This document shows, one piece after another, positions 37,575 to 46,206 of a stretch of 64,000 bases of DNA. The DNA lies in assembly GCF_003268475.1 (NCBI RefSeq), contig NZ_MCIF01000002.1, forward strand, positions 1,302,629 to 1,366,628. Reading direction: 5' to 3'. The notes beneath the pieces were generated by a model. The model had not been told where the DNA came from, did no database searches, and saw only the letters and a program-made list of their open reading frames with translations. The position numbers were made by a program, and so were the translations under genes. Numbering within the stretch: position 1 is the first letter of the stretch; each line of letters starts with the position of its first letter. This stretch comes from Thermogemmatispora tikiterensis. Its GTDB lineage: Bacteria > Chloroflexota > Ktedonobacteria > Ktedonobacterales > Ktedonobacteraceae.

Positions 37575-38897
37575 ATGCTGCCTCTGAGAACTTCCTGCAC
37601 AAGTGGACCGCCAACCCGAAGAGCCTTGCTGCTCGTCTCTGTCGCCTTCCTTGTAGTCTGCCTTGCAGCGGTAGCCTTCAGCCTCCAGTACCAGCAGCGG
37701 CCAGCCCAAGCTGCCGCGTCTCCAGGGACGGCCTGGTACAATGCGGCTCCTTACGTCATGCCCCTCGCCAATAACCCACCGTCCCTTACAACCGTGATGG
37801 CCGCAACTGGCGCACGCGTCTTTACACTGGCCTTCATCGTGGCAGACAACAGCTGCACACCTGCCTGGGAGGCCGACAGCGGCCTGATCGATGTCTCAAC
37901 CGATACCCAGGTTGGCCCTATTATCAATGCTGTGCGAGCAGCGGGCGGCGATGTGGTGGTCTCTTTCGGCGGCTATAATGGCACGAAACTGGGACAGGTC
38001 TGTGGTACCGCCCAGGCTACCGCTGCCGCAGAGCAGGCCGTCATTAGCAAGTACGGCCTGCGCGCGATTGACCTCGACCTGGAAGAGCCGGAGTACGAGA
38101 ACGCCAGTGCTATCAATAACGAGCTGGGAGCCGCTCAGATTCTGCAGGCTAACAACCCCGGCCTTCTAATCACTATCACCCTGCCGGGAACCACCTCGGG
38201 GACTGGCTACTTTGGACAGCAGCTGCTCACGACCGCGCGCAGCCTCAGCTACACTCCGAGCAGCTACTCCATCATGCCCTTTGATGGAGGCTTCAGCGGC
38301 GCCAGCAGCCAGATCAGCGCTCTGCAGAGCTTCCACACTATGCTCATGAACACCTTTGGCTGGGATAGCGCGACAGCCTACGCCCATGAGGGCATCTCCT
38401 CTATGAATGGGCGCACCGATAGCGGAGAATACTTCTACCAGTCCGATTTCCAGACGGTGCTTAGCTTCGTCGAGAGCAATCACCTGGCCCGCTTTACTTT
38501 CTGGTCGGTAAACCGCGATCGCCAATGCACGCCGCCAGATAACAACGGGAACCTCTCGGCTACCTGTAGCAGCGTGCCTCAGAACGACTGGGACTTCACC
38601 CGCATCGTTACCCAATTCGCTCAGACGAGCACAGCGACTCCTACAGTAGTTCCTTCGTCAACGCCATCAACGCCAACGCCCACCGCCACACCTGCCCCGA
38701 CCCTTACTCCCTCGCCGACGCCTACACCCTCAACTGGCAGCAGCTGCGCAGGCGTTGCCCCGTGGAGTCCTACCACGGCTTATACCGGGGGCAGCAAAGT
38801 TACCTATAACGGCTATCTCTGGCAGGCCAAGTGGTGGACGTACAACGACGTGCCGGGCGGTCCAGCCGGCGTCTGGGTCCAGCTGGGTCCCTGCTAG
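37575..38897 (+). CDS. Secreted GH18 chitinase-like protein with chitin-binding CBM5/12
   Basis: A 440-residue exported protein. A signal anchor (RALLLVSVAFLVVCLAAVAF) is followed by a GH18 barrel of the PF-ChiA-like type: DVVVSFGGYNG, then RAIDLDLEEPEYE with the D-x-D-x-E core at 166-170 (Glu170 the presumed acid; the first Asp of the usual D-x-x-D-x-D-x-E is not conserved), and SIMPFDGG. A Thr/Pro linker leads to a C-terminal chitin-binding domain with the A-K-W-W-T core (AKWWTYNDVPG). It follows the larger chitinase by 154 nt on the same strand, has its own AAGGAG site, and may be co-transcribed. The two enzymes probably act together on chitin from fungi or arthropods. Confidence 0.9.
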   Translation: MLPLRTSCTSGPPTRRALLLVSVAFLVVCLAAVAFSLQYQQRPAQAAASPGTAWYNAAPYVMPLANNPPSLTTVMAATGARVFTLAFIVADNSCTPAWEADSGLIDVSTDTQVGPIINAVRAAGGDVVVSFGGYNGTKLGQVCGTAQATAAAEQAVISKYGLRAIDLDLEEPEYENASAINNELGAAQILQANNPGLLITITLPGTTSGTGYFGQQLLTTARSLSYTPSSYSIMPFDGGFSGASSQISALQSFHTMLMNTFGWDSATAYAHEGISSMNGRTDSGEYFYQSDFQTVLSFVESNHLARFTFWSVNRDRQCTPPDNNGNLSATCSSVPQNDWDFTRIVTQFAQTSTATPTVVPSSTPSTPTPTATPAPTLTPSPTPTPSTGSSCAGVAPWSPTTAYTGGSKVTYNGYLWQAKWWTYNDVPGGPAGVWVQLGPC

Positions 38898-38985
38898 CGA
38901 ACGAACTATTACCCTCCACCCCCTCTTAACGCCCAGCAGATCAAAGGAGGTCTGTGCAGGTTTCCTCAAACTCCGCGATTGGAGG

Positions 38986-39023
38986 CGACTGGCGGAGATG
39001 TTTCACCCTCCGCCAGTCGTTTT
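38986..39023 (+). terminator. Intrinsic terminator after the second chitinase
   Basis: A perfect 12-bp stem, CGACTGGCGGAG (38986-38997) with CTCCGCCAGTCG (39008-39019), 10-nt loop, then TTTT. It separates the chitinase gene from the convergent PIG-L gene and is oriented for the plus strand. Confidence 0.8.
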
Positions 39024-39024
39024 G

Positions 39025-39858
39025 CTAGTGGGGATGGGGGCAGTCACCCTGCAGAGCCGGTCGCCAGAAGCGCTCCACATGCGCCCCCTGCTTCGGGCTG
39101 ATCTGGCTACTGTAACATTCGATGCTTTGATAAAGCGCAGCCGCCGTGCCAAAGTTGATGCGCACCTGCGAGGCATAGAGGCTGGCAGCCTGCTGGCGCA
39201 AAGCCAGCGTATCCGAGATCTCCACCAGCTGAGGCTGCATCATGAACCCCAGCTCCTGCAGGCGCTTCTTGAGAGCAGTGGGATGCAGGACATAGGGGAA
39301 ATCCTCATAGAAGGCAACATTAGCTCCATATACGAGAAGTCGGAAGGCAGCGGCAGAAACAACGCGATGATCGACATGGCCTCCAATGCCCAAGGGCGCA
39401 TACCAGTGGAGCGAGGGGAGACGACGATGGAGAGCCAGACAAAGGTGAAGTAAATCTTCGACAATCCAGGCATCAACCTGACGCATACGTCCGCCGATAG
39501 CCCGTTTCCAGCGATAGAGGGCAGGAGAGCCGCGATAGATGGCGTCGAGATAATCTAACCAGAGGCAATCGGCCCGCAGCGAGGAGCAGGCGCACTGGTC
39601 TTCCTCGCGACGAAGCTCTACCAGGCTAAACGCCTGCTGGTGACTGCTCATCGTGCGCTGGATGCGTCGCGCAAAGGAGCTTAGCTTTAAATCGGGTCCT
39701 GGAAGGCCAGCGAATACAGTTACAACCAGTGAACATTCCTTTTGAAGCGTCTGTAAGGCAATAGTTCCACCACAAGAATAGACAGCATCATCGAAGTGTG
39801 GTGAAAGATAGACATGCTGATACTCTGGACCAACATCGTCCATAGCAGAGACAAGCAA
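39025..39858 (-). CDS. PIG-L (LmbE) family N-deacetylase
   Basis: A 277-residue zinc-dependent deacetylase of the PIG-L superfamily, which removes acetyl groups from GlcNAc-containing lipids or glycans. The metal/catalytic motif is HFDDA (21-25; the family consensus is H-P-D-D) and the second His motif is GHVDHR. The start is probably the TTG at 39858, because AAAGGAG lies about 7 nt before it; the next in-frame ATG (39843) is 22 nt from that site. A role in trimming an N-acetyl sugar of the surface polysaccharide is inferred from the neighbouring acyltransferase and EPS genes. Confidence 0.88.
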   Translation of the reverse strand: MLVSAMDDVGPEYQHVYLSPHFDDAVYSCGGTIALQTLQKECSLVVTVFAGLPGPDLKLSSFARRIQRTMSSHQQAFSLVELRREEDQCACSSLRADCLWLDYLDAIYRGSPALYRWKRAIGGRMRQVDAWIVEDLLHLCLALHRRLPSLHWYAPLGIGGHVDHRVVSAAAFRLLVYGANVAFYEDFPYVLHPTALKKRLQELGFMMQPQLVEISDTLALRQQAASLYASQVRINFGTAAALYQSIECYSSQISPKQGAHVERFWRPALQGDCPHPH

Positions 39859-39971
39859 CCCTAAACTCCTTTCAGCTCACGACCAAGCGGCTTCCTGAGC
39901 TAGTTGGCATAGCGAGGGAGAGGAATCGAGAGAGATCAATCCAATCCCTTGCCGCCAGCCTGACAGGGGTG

Positions 39972-40529
39972 TTAACCAAACAGAGGATGAAAATGAGCCA
40001 GGGAATAGGAAGGATTGCGCAGCTGGCGCTCTCCGACCACGCGCGCAGGCACGCCGCCCACGATTGCATAGGGAGGAACATCATGGGTCACGACTGCGCC
40101 CGCCATAACGACGGCACCTTCGCCGATGGTCACACCTGCCAGGACCGTCGCCCGCGCTCCCAGGAAGGCATAGCTTCCTATCACAATCGGCTTGTAGATA
40201 TCCTTGTGCTCTGGATCGTTGATATCATGCGAACCAGTGATCAGCCAGACCCCCGGCGAGAGACTGACATGCTCGCCGATCACCAGCCCCCCTGTTACAT
40301 AGAGCAGACAGCCATAGTTAATCACCGAGCCCTTGCCAATCACAACGCGACGCCCCCGGCCACGCAGACCTGCCATCTGAATACGCACGCCAGAAAGGAT
40401 CGTTACCTGCGGACCGATCTCCCACCCCAGCACCGCGCGATACCAGGCATAGCGCAGCGTATAAGAAGGAATATAATTGATAACCTGATTGGTGAGATAT
40501 TTGAGCAACTCACGGATGGCATCCCTCAT
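39972..40529 (-). CDS. Left-handed beta-helix (hexapeptide) acyltransferase
   Basis: A 185-residue O- or N-acyltransferase of the WcaF/colanic acid acetyltransferase type. The repeating hexapeptide pattern (I/V-G-x-x-x-x) is clear: VVIGKGSVINYGCLLYV, LVIGEHVSLSPGVWLITGSHD (catalytic His), PIVIGSYAFLGARATVLAGVTIGEGAVVMAGAVVTHDVPPYAIVGGVPARVV. It likely acetylates a sugar of the surface polysaccharide using acetyl-CoA. GGAGGTG lies 6 nt before the ATG. It is upstream of, and possibly co-transcribed with, the PIG-L gene. Confidence 0.9.
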   Translation of the reverse strand: MRDAIRELLKYLTNQVINYIPSYTLRYAWYRAVLGWEIGPQVTILSGVRIQMAGLRGRGRRVVIGKGSVINYGCLLYVTGGLVIGEHVSLSPGVWLITGSHDINDPEHKDIYKPIVIGSYAFLGARATVLAGVTIGEGAVVMAGAVVTHDVPPYAIVGGVPARVVGERQLRNPSYSLAHFHPLFG

Positions 40530-41046
40530 TTGAGCACCTCCGGCAGCGCGGCCAGGGACAGGAGTTGACCGCCCCCACAGCGAGAGCGGAACGCGGGTGG
40601 TCTTGGAGCAGGCTCACCAGCAGGCATACAGATCACGACCATCCGCTCTGCGCCCCCCATTGACCCAGAGCGATCAGCAACTCAGGCCATAGCTGTCTTC
40701 CTGGCAGCGAGCCACGCTGGCCATGCGAGAAGTTCTCCGGCGCTTGGTTCGCTCCTGGTCTATTCGGGTTATAGCACGCCTTTGTAGTGACAAGATTGCG
40801 AATCTGGTAAAGAACGAGTCTTTTTCTTAGAGCAGAGTAGACGAACAGTACCCCAACCTGCATCAGCCTTTACCCCAGCTCGCCGGTAGCGCGATGTACA
40901 CATCGAACCCCCAGCAGAAACGACATCTTCACATACACGAATACCACTTTACCATCGAGCCGGTAGTACCCTTGTAGCAGACCACATACCAGCAGAAAAA
41001 ACGAGAGGTTACCTGATGCTACGCGAAGCGAAGGAGGTCTGTTCTT
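40530..41046. other. 517-nt divergent intergenic region
   Basis: It lies between the hexapeptide acyltransferase (minus) and the Wzz-like gene (plus). A 76-residue frame at 40633-40863 on the minus strand has no recognisable features and no ribosome-binding site. Control signals for the EPS assembly operon must be here but I could not fix a promoter. Confidence 0.35.
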
Positions 41047-42105
41047 GTGGGGCGTGTACTTGAAGCTATCTTTTGCCGGCCCCTGCAGCTCATTCTGCTG
41101 CTCGTAATGTTCCCGGCACTGGCAATTGCAGTCGTGTTGCTTCTCCCTCGATCGTACGAAACAACGGCCTCACTCTGGGCCTTGCGACGCTACGAGGTCA
41201 TCGGAGCCACCGGGCCAGAGACGAATCTCCAGGCAACACCAGCAGAAACGCAAGCCACGGCTCTGAGCGAGCTGCTGCAAAGTCGCACCTTCGCTTTAAA
41301 GGTGGCTTCTCAAACACAGCTCGCCTCAACACTTGACGCGCACACGCGCTCTGATCCTCTCTTACGTGACGATGCCCTCTTCACGGAGATCTCCAAGCAT
41401 GTAGTTGTACGTGCAGTGGGCTATAACCTGTTCACTATTACTTATGAGAACCAAAGCGCAAAAATTGCTCAACAGGTGGTAGAGTCTGTCATCGACAACT
41501 ATAGTCAGCAGAGCCAGCAGTTCAGCATCGCCGAGGCACAGTATCTGCTCCAAAGCTATCAGGGCCAGCTCGTGAAGGCCCAGCAGGACGCTGCCTCTGC
41601 CGCGGCTGCCGAGGCTCGCTATCTCACCAATCATCCCGACCTGGCTCATCAGGTGCTGACTTCTGGCCCTGATTACGCTGCTACCCTCGACCCTGCCTAC
41701 GGCCTCCTCCATAGTCAGACCAAGCAGGCCCAGGCGACGGTGGAAAACTTGCAATCGCTGATTGCCAGCCTGAATCAGGAGATCAGTGCTCAGGGTACTG
41801 GCACCAACAGCCTTTTTAAGGTAATCGATACCCCCAGCGTGGGCACACAGCCAGTCTCACGGCTGAAGTCATTCCTGATCGGCGGCGCGATTGGTCTGGT
41901 GGCAGCGCTCGTTAGCTGCTCCGCTCTGGTAATCATCCAGGTTCGCCGCAATCGCGCGGTCTATACACCTCTCGACTTGCAGAAAATCACAACGCTGCCG
42001 GTGCTGGCTCAGCTTCCACGCCTGGGACAGGAAGGTATTACGGCCTTGCTCCCTTCAGCCGCTTCTGGCGAGCTGCTGCCCGGCAGGGACGGTGTTCCTT
42101 CTTAA
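41047..42105 (+). CDS. Wzz/chain-length determinant-type polysaccharide co-polymerase
   Basis: A 352-residue membrane protein. An N-terminal transmembrane helix (LILLLVMFPALAIAVVLLL), a long extracytoplasmic helical region with coiled-coil character (about 60-275) and a second transmembrane helix (FLIGGAIGLVAALVSCSALVII) give the PCP-family topology. The Pro/Gly-rich part before the second helix is present as IDTPSVGTQPVSRLK. It controls polymer chain length or export together with the ATPase encoded next. The start is a GTG with AAGGAGG 9 nt upstream; 29 nt separates it from the CpsD-like gene. No cytoplasmic kinase domain is fused. Confidence 0.87.
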   Translation: MGRVLEAIFCRPLQLILLLVMFPALAIAVVLLLPRSYETTASLWALRRYEVIGATGPETNLQATPAETQATALSELLQSRTFALKVASQTQLASTLDAHTRSDPLLRDDALFTEISKHVVVRAVGYNLFTITYENQSAKIAQQVVESVIDNYSQQSQQFSIAEAQYLLQSYQGQLVKAQQDAASAAAAEARYLTNHPDLAHQVLTSGPDYAATLDPAYGLLHSQTKQAQATVENLQSLIASLNQEISAQGTGTNSLFKVIDTPSVGTQPVSRLKSFLIGGAIGLVAALVSCSALVIIQVRRNRAVYTPLDLQKITTLPVLAQLPRLGQEGITALLPSAASGELLPGRDGVPS

Positions 42106-42134
42106 CTAGCTGAGGAGAGGAGAGGATAGCGCTT

Positions 42135-43070
42135 ATGGCAGAACATGATTGGTTCAATAATAAGAAGCAGAACCCTGGCTCGCACGACTCGGAAAGCGAT
42201 ACGGTTAAGCTGCCAGCTCGCCGCTCGCAGTCGGTTACTGCCGCCCTGGCTTCGTCAACTCAAACGGAGGAGCAGGCCCCAGAAGAGCCTGGTCTGTCGC
42301 TGAAAGGCTCTAAAGAGCCGACCGAGGCACTCAGCAAGATAAAGGTGCCAGAAACGCCCGTGCCGACTAGACCCGCAAAGGTAAAGCTCCAGCAGAAGGA
42401 GCAGGCGGCTTCTACCAAGGGTCATAAGCATAAGGCAGGCGAGTTGCTCAATGCCCAAGCGCTACGCGAGCGCTGCCGCCAGCTGTGCACCGCCACTTTC
42501 TTCCGGGAACACTCGACGATCCGCAGCCTTGGCTTTACGAGCGCTACCGCTGGTGAGGGGAAGACGCTCCTGGCCCTGGCGACCGCTACTGTGCTGGCTA
42601 ACGACAGCGGGAGGCCTGTAACGTTGCTAGAATGCACCTGGGAGCGCCCGCGCCTGCAGGAGTTATTCGACCTGCCGCGTGGTCAGGGGCTGGCGGAATG
42701 GCTACGCGGCGAGTGCAGCGAGGAGGCGATTCGCTACCGCGTGTCGCCCGAGCTAACGGTTATCCCTGCGGGCGATGCCGCAGGGCAGGCTATGAAGCTA
42801 ATCCACCTGCTCTCTGAACGCCAGCTTCTCTCTCGCCTGCCCAGCTCTCAGGAGCTGTTCATTCTTGATCTGCCGCCGCTGGTGACGTCGGGCTACGGCG
42901 CTCTGGCGGCCAGCCTGGCCGATTCGCTGATCCTGGTGGTGCACGCCGGCGTGACGTCTGAGGTGCTGGTCAGCGAAGCCTGTGCTCAGCTGAGGGACCT
43001 TCCTGTCCAGGGTATCTTGCTGAACCAGATCGAGAGCCACATTCCGCGCTGGATACGCCAGCTGCTGTGA
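42135..43070 (+). CDS. CpsD/CapB-like P-loop ATPase (BY-kinase homologue)
   Basis: A 311-residue protein. About 100 charged, low-complexity residues precede the BY-kinase-like domain. Walker A is SATAGEGKT (136-144) and the Walker B-like strand is FILDLPPLV. The Walker A' position, normally L-L-V-D-x-D, reads LLECTWE (164-170), so both Asp residues are lost, and no Tyr cluster is seen at the C-terminus. It may therefore act as an ATPase or scaffold for the Wzz-type protein and not as an autophosphorylating tyrosine kinase. It lies between the Wzz-like gene and a small membrane-protein gene in what looks like one operon. Confidence 0.82.
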   Translation: MAEHDWFNNKKQNPGSHDSESDTVKLPARRSQSVTAALASSTQTEEQAPEEPGLSLKGSKEPTEALSKIKVPETPVPTRPAKVKLQQKEQAASTKGHKHKAGELLNAQALRERCRQLCTATFFREHSTIRSLGFTSATAGEGKTLLALATATVLANDSGRPVTLLECTWERPRLQELFDLPRGQGLAEWLRGECSEEAIRYRVSPELTVIPAGDAAGQAMKLIHLLSERQLLSRLPSSQELFILDLPPLVTSGYGALAASLADSLILVVHAGVTSEVLVSEACAQLRDLPVQGILLNQIESHIPRWIRQLL

Positions 43071-43098
43071 GGGTTGCCCTAGAGAAGGTACCTGACCC

Positions 43099-43230
43099 AT
43101 GAAAACGATCGTGATCTTGCTCGGCTTTTTCCTGGCACTAAGCCTCTTTGTCAGGAAGTATAACGCTACAACGCGGCTGCTCATGCTGCTGGCCATCGCT
43201 GTGCTAGTGGCTTACAGCACTTTCTTCTGA
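43099..43230 (+). CDS. 43-residue hydrophobic membrane protein
   Basis: ATG at 43099, stop at 43228-43230. The product has two hydrophobic segments (TIVILLGFFLALSLFV and LLMLLAIAVLVAYSTFF) around a basic loop RKYNATTR, which predicts a small helical hairpin in the membrane. GAAGG lies 11 nt upstream. It sits 28 nt after the CpsD-like gene and 72 nt before the polymerase/ligase gene on the same strand, so it is likely an accessory subunit of the polysaccharide assembly complex. No family is recognised. Confidence 0.6.
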   Translation: MKTIVILLGFFLALSLFVRKYNATTRLLMLLAIAVLVAYSTFF

Positions 43231-43302
43231 GCAGCTCAGCAGATCATGAACACAGTGGATCTGGCTTTGTCGTCGTCTTTGCACAACAGATAGTGAAAGT
43301 CT

Positions 43303-44913
43303 ATGCCTTCTTTACCAGAGTCACCGCCACGGTTGAGACAGATCTATAGGGCTTATCCCGACGAACCAGTAGCCCAGCCGCAAGGGAGAGGCATCCTCCC
43401 TTTCTGGGTCGCTCTCATGTTGGGCTTGACCGTCCTTCCTCTGTTGATGCTGGCCGGCGCCTCCCTCGGCTTCAGCATCGTTGTGGCCTTACTCGCCGCC
43501 TGTACTGCGGGCTTGTTGATTATGCGCTGGCCCGTTAGCGGCCTCTTTCTCTGCCTGGCCTGCGTCCTGCTCATTGAGCAGAATCCTTTGCAGTTCCATA
43601 TCGGCACCGATCAGTTGAATATCTTTTACTGGCCGCCCAATATGGCCGGGATGATTGAACGCCCAATTGGGTTTTTGATGCTGTTTACACTCTTTGTGAG
43701 CATCTGCCACCGTCTGGCGAAGCGCCGTCCGGCCCTGGAGGGCGGCCCTCTCTTCTGGCCTTTCATCCTGTTCCTGGTCTGTGTGGCGATTGGTGTCCTT
43801 CATGGCCTGACCACCGGCGGTGATCTGAAGATCACTGTTCTGGAGGTGCGACCGCTCTGGTACCTGTTCCTCTCTTACTTGCTGGCTTATAACCTGATCT
43901 CGCAGCTGCGACACGTCCGCCTCTTCTTGTGGTTCGCAATCTTCGGAGCTGGCTTCAAAGGCTTACAAGGCTGCTATATCTATTTCTTCGTGCTACATGG
44001 CGATCTGACGAATCAGAATGAGATCATGTCGCACGAGGAATCTTTCTTCTTCATCTCGATTTTGCTGCTCATCATCCTCTTCTGCCTCCTGTATAGCTAT
44101 AGACCACAACTGTACGCGGCGCTGGCCGTCCTGCCAGTCGTGCTAATCGCGCTGGTCGCCAACAAGCGACGCGCTGACTATATTGCCTTGATTGTAGGAG
44201 TGCTTGTAGCCTGGGTTTTTGTGTTTTACTTGAAGCCACAGCTGCGTAAGCCTTTGCTGGCCGGACTGGCAATCTGCACACTCCTGGGCGTCGGCTATGT
44301 CCTCGCTTTCGCTCATGGAACGGGGAGCCTCGCGGAGCCAGCTCGGGCGATTGTCTCGGTTATTGATCCCTCGGCCTCCGATACGCGCGACCAGGCTTCA
44401 AACGCCTATCGCAACGCCGAAAACTATGATCTGAAGTACACAGTTCAGCAAAATCCATTGTTGGGACTGGGGTTCGGAAAGCAGTTTCTACAGCCTGAGC
44501 CGCTGCCGGTTCTGGCTAGCGATAATCCCGACTTCGGCGGTAACCCTTATCTGTATGTGCCACATAATACGATTTACTGGATCTGGATGCGTCTCGGGCC
44601 GATTGGTTATATTGCTCTCTGGTTCTTGCTAGGCTCGTTGATCGTACGCGGCGGCCTGATCGCCCGCCAGCTCCAAGATCCCTACTTGCGTCTGATCGCT
44701 GTCTATGTGATCGCCATTACATTCATGGAAGTTATGGTAGCCTACGCGGACTATCAGCTCTTCTTCTATCGCAATGTAATCTATCTGGGTCTGCTGGCCG
44801 GCTTGTTGATGCGCCTGCCAGCCCTGGAACGAGGGCGCTCCATGCAGCAGGCAGCGCAGAAGAGTATGCCCACCGCTCCACAGGCCCGCGCGGTTTTGAG
44901 CGAGGTCAGCTGA
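43303..44913 (+). CDS. O-antigen ligase / Wzy-type polymerase
   Basis: A 536-residue polytopic protein with about 11-12 transmembrane segments and one large extracytoplasmic loop (about residues 345-430) between late helices. In the loop are NAYRNAENYDLKYTVQQNPLLGLGFGKQF and VPHNTIYWIWMRLGPIG, the latter being the conserved H-N-x-x-x-x-x-x-x-x-x-G signature of the O-antigen ligase/polymerase family (PF04932). It would join or polymerise lipid-linked glycan units on the outside of the membrane. The stop overlaps the ATG of the GT2 gene (TGATG), so the two are coupled. The ribosome-binding site is weak. Confidence 0.88.
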   Translation: MPSLPESPPRLRQIYRAYPDEPVAQPQGRGILPFWVALMLGLTVLPLLMLAGASLGFSIVVALLAACTAGLLIMRWPVSGLFLCLACVLLIEQNPLQFHIGTDQLNIFYWPPNMAGMIERPIGFLMLFTLFVSICHRLAKRRPALEGGPLFWPFILFLVCVAIGVLHGLTTGGDLKITVLEVRPLWYLFLSYLLAYNLISQLRHVRLFLWFAIFGAGFKGLQGCYIYFFVLHGDLTNQNEIMSHEESFFFISILLLIILFCLLYSYRPQLYAALAVLPVVLIALVANKRRADYIALIVGVLVAWVFVFYLKPQLRKPLLAGLAICTLLGVGYVLAFAHGTGSLAEPARAIVSVIDPSASDTRDQASNAYRNAENYDLKYTVQQNPLLGLGFGKQFLQPEPLPVLASDNPDFGGNPYLYVPHNTIYWIWMRLGPIGYIALWFLLGSLIVRGGLIARQLQDPYLRLIAVYVIAITFMEVMVAYADYQLFFYRNVIYLGLLAGLLMRLPALERGRSMQQAAQKSMPTAPQARAVLSEVS

Positions 44914-46175
44914 TGACGCTTATAACGTCCTTTGCTGTACTCCTTCCCTTGCTTTCGTGGACCCTGCTCCTGGCAGAGCTGGTGCTGGCTCTACCCATCA
45001 GTTACTTGACTGTGGTGACAGCAGCGGCCCTGCTAACCCGTTTTTCTCAACGGGCCGCTGCCTCGGCCCCAGAATCCAGTACAGTCGAGCCATTGCGCTT
45101 TGCGGTGCTGATTCCTGCCCACAATGAGGAGCTGGTAATTGGAACACTCCTGGCAAGCTTACAACGGCTTGCATATCCGCGCAGCCACTATCAGGTCTAC
45201 GTGATCGCCGACAATTGTACCGATGGCACAGCAAGCCTGGTCCGCTCTACAGGATGGGCCACCGTCTATGAGCGCCTTGACCTTCAGCGACGCGGCAAAG
45301 GCTATGCCTTGAATTGGGCCTTGAGACAACTGGCCGAGAACGGCGTGATCTACGATGCCTGTGTATTCCTGGATGCCGATGCTGTGGTTGAGCCCTCTTT
45401 TTTACGGGCCCTGGAGCAGGCCCTACAGGCCGGCCTAGCTCGCGGAGAGCGTCTCCAGGCTTTGCAGGCTAGTAATACGGTGCTTAATGCTTCCGCTTCC
45501 CCTGGGACAGCCCTGCGCTGGCTGGCACTCTCCTTGATGAACCACGTTCGCCCCCTTGGACGAACCAGGCTGGGCGCGTCGTCGACTCTGACAGGCAATG
45601 GAATGTGCCTGACCCGCGCCCTGCTGGAGCGCTATCCCTGGGAGGCTTTTTCTCGTGGCGAGGATTATGAGTATTATCTGCATCTCGTGGAGCAGGGGAT
45701 CTGCGTCCGCTACGTGCCCGCAGCGATCGTCCGCTCTCAGATGCCGCTTCGCTTTGCACAGATGCGCTCGCAAGATCTGCGCTGGGAGGCCGCCGAATCA
45801 AGCACGTCCGCGCTAAGGCGCGCTTCGCGCTTGCTGCGAGCTGGACTGCAGGCCGGCGACTGGCGCCGACTGGAGGCGGTGGCCGAGCTGCTGACGCCTC
45901 CGCTCTCCGTGCTGCTGGCTGGGACCACACTGGTGTTTCTGGCCAGTCTGCTGCTTCACTGGCCACCAGCTCTGCTATCAGCCCTGCTTCTGCTGTTAGG
46001 GTTGAGCCTCTATGTGCTCTCCCCTCTCGCTTTATTGGAGACGCCTAAAGGGATCTATAAGGCTTTCTTCTTCGCACCCGCATTTGTGCTCTGGAAACTC
46101 TGGGTCTATCTCGTGCTCCGCCAGAAACAGAGGCAAAAAAGAGATTGGCTGAGAACCGATCGTACGCCCGCCTGA
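44913..46175 (+). CDS. Membrane GT2-family glycosyltransferase
   Basis: A 420-residue protein with an N-terminal transmembrane helix, a GT-A catalytic domain (FAVLIPAHNEELVIGTLLASLQ, YVIADNCTDGT, CVFLDADAVVEP with the metal-binding D-x-D, TGNGMCLTRALLER, RGEDYEYYLHL) and two or three C-terminal helices. This is the layout of cellulose-synthase-like and related processive or single-addition GT2 enzymes. Q-x-x-R-W is represented by SQDLRWE, typical of processive family members, but the substrate is unknown. It overlaps the upstream polymerase gene by one base and is followed by a GT4 gene after 31 nt. Confidence 0.9.
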   Translation: MTLITSFAVLLPLLSWTLLLAELVLALPISYLTVVTAAALLTRFSQRAAASAPESSTVEPLRFAVLIPAHNEELVIGTLLASLQRLAYPRSHYQVYVIADNCTDGTASLVRSTGWATVYERLDLQRRGKGYALNWALRQLAENGVIYDACVFLDADAVVEPSFLRALEQALQAGLARGERLQALQASNTVLNASASPGTALRWLALSLMNHVRPLGRTRLGASSTLTGNGMCLTRALLERYPWEAFSRGEDYEYYLHLVEQGICVRYVPAAIVRSQMPLRFAQMRSQDLRWEAAESSTSALRRASRLLRAGLQAGDWRRLEAVAELLTPPLSVLLAGTTLVFLASLLLHWPPALLSALLLLLGLSLYVLSPLALLETPKGIYKAFFFAPAFVLWKLWVYLVLRQKQRQKRDWLRTDRTPA

Positions 46176-46206
46176 ATTGTGGTTCGGTCTGAAAGGGAAT
46201 TTGGGA

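Noticed and set aside
40633..40863. 76-residue minus-strand frame before the Wzz-like gene
   Set aside because: No initiation signal or family; composition looks random.
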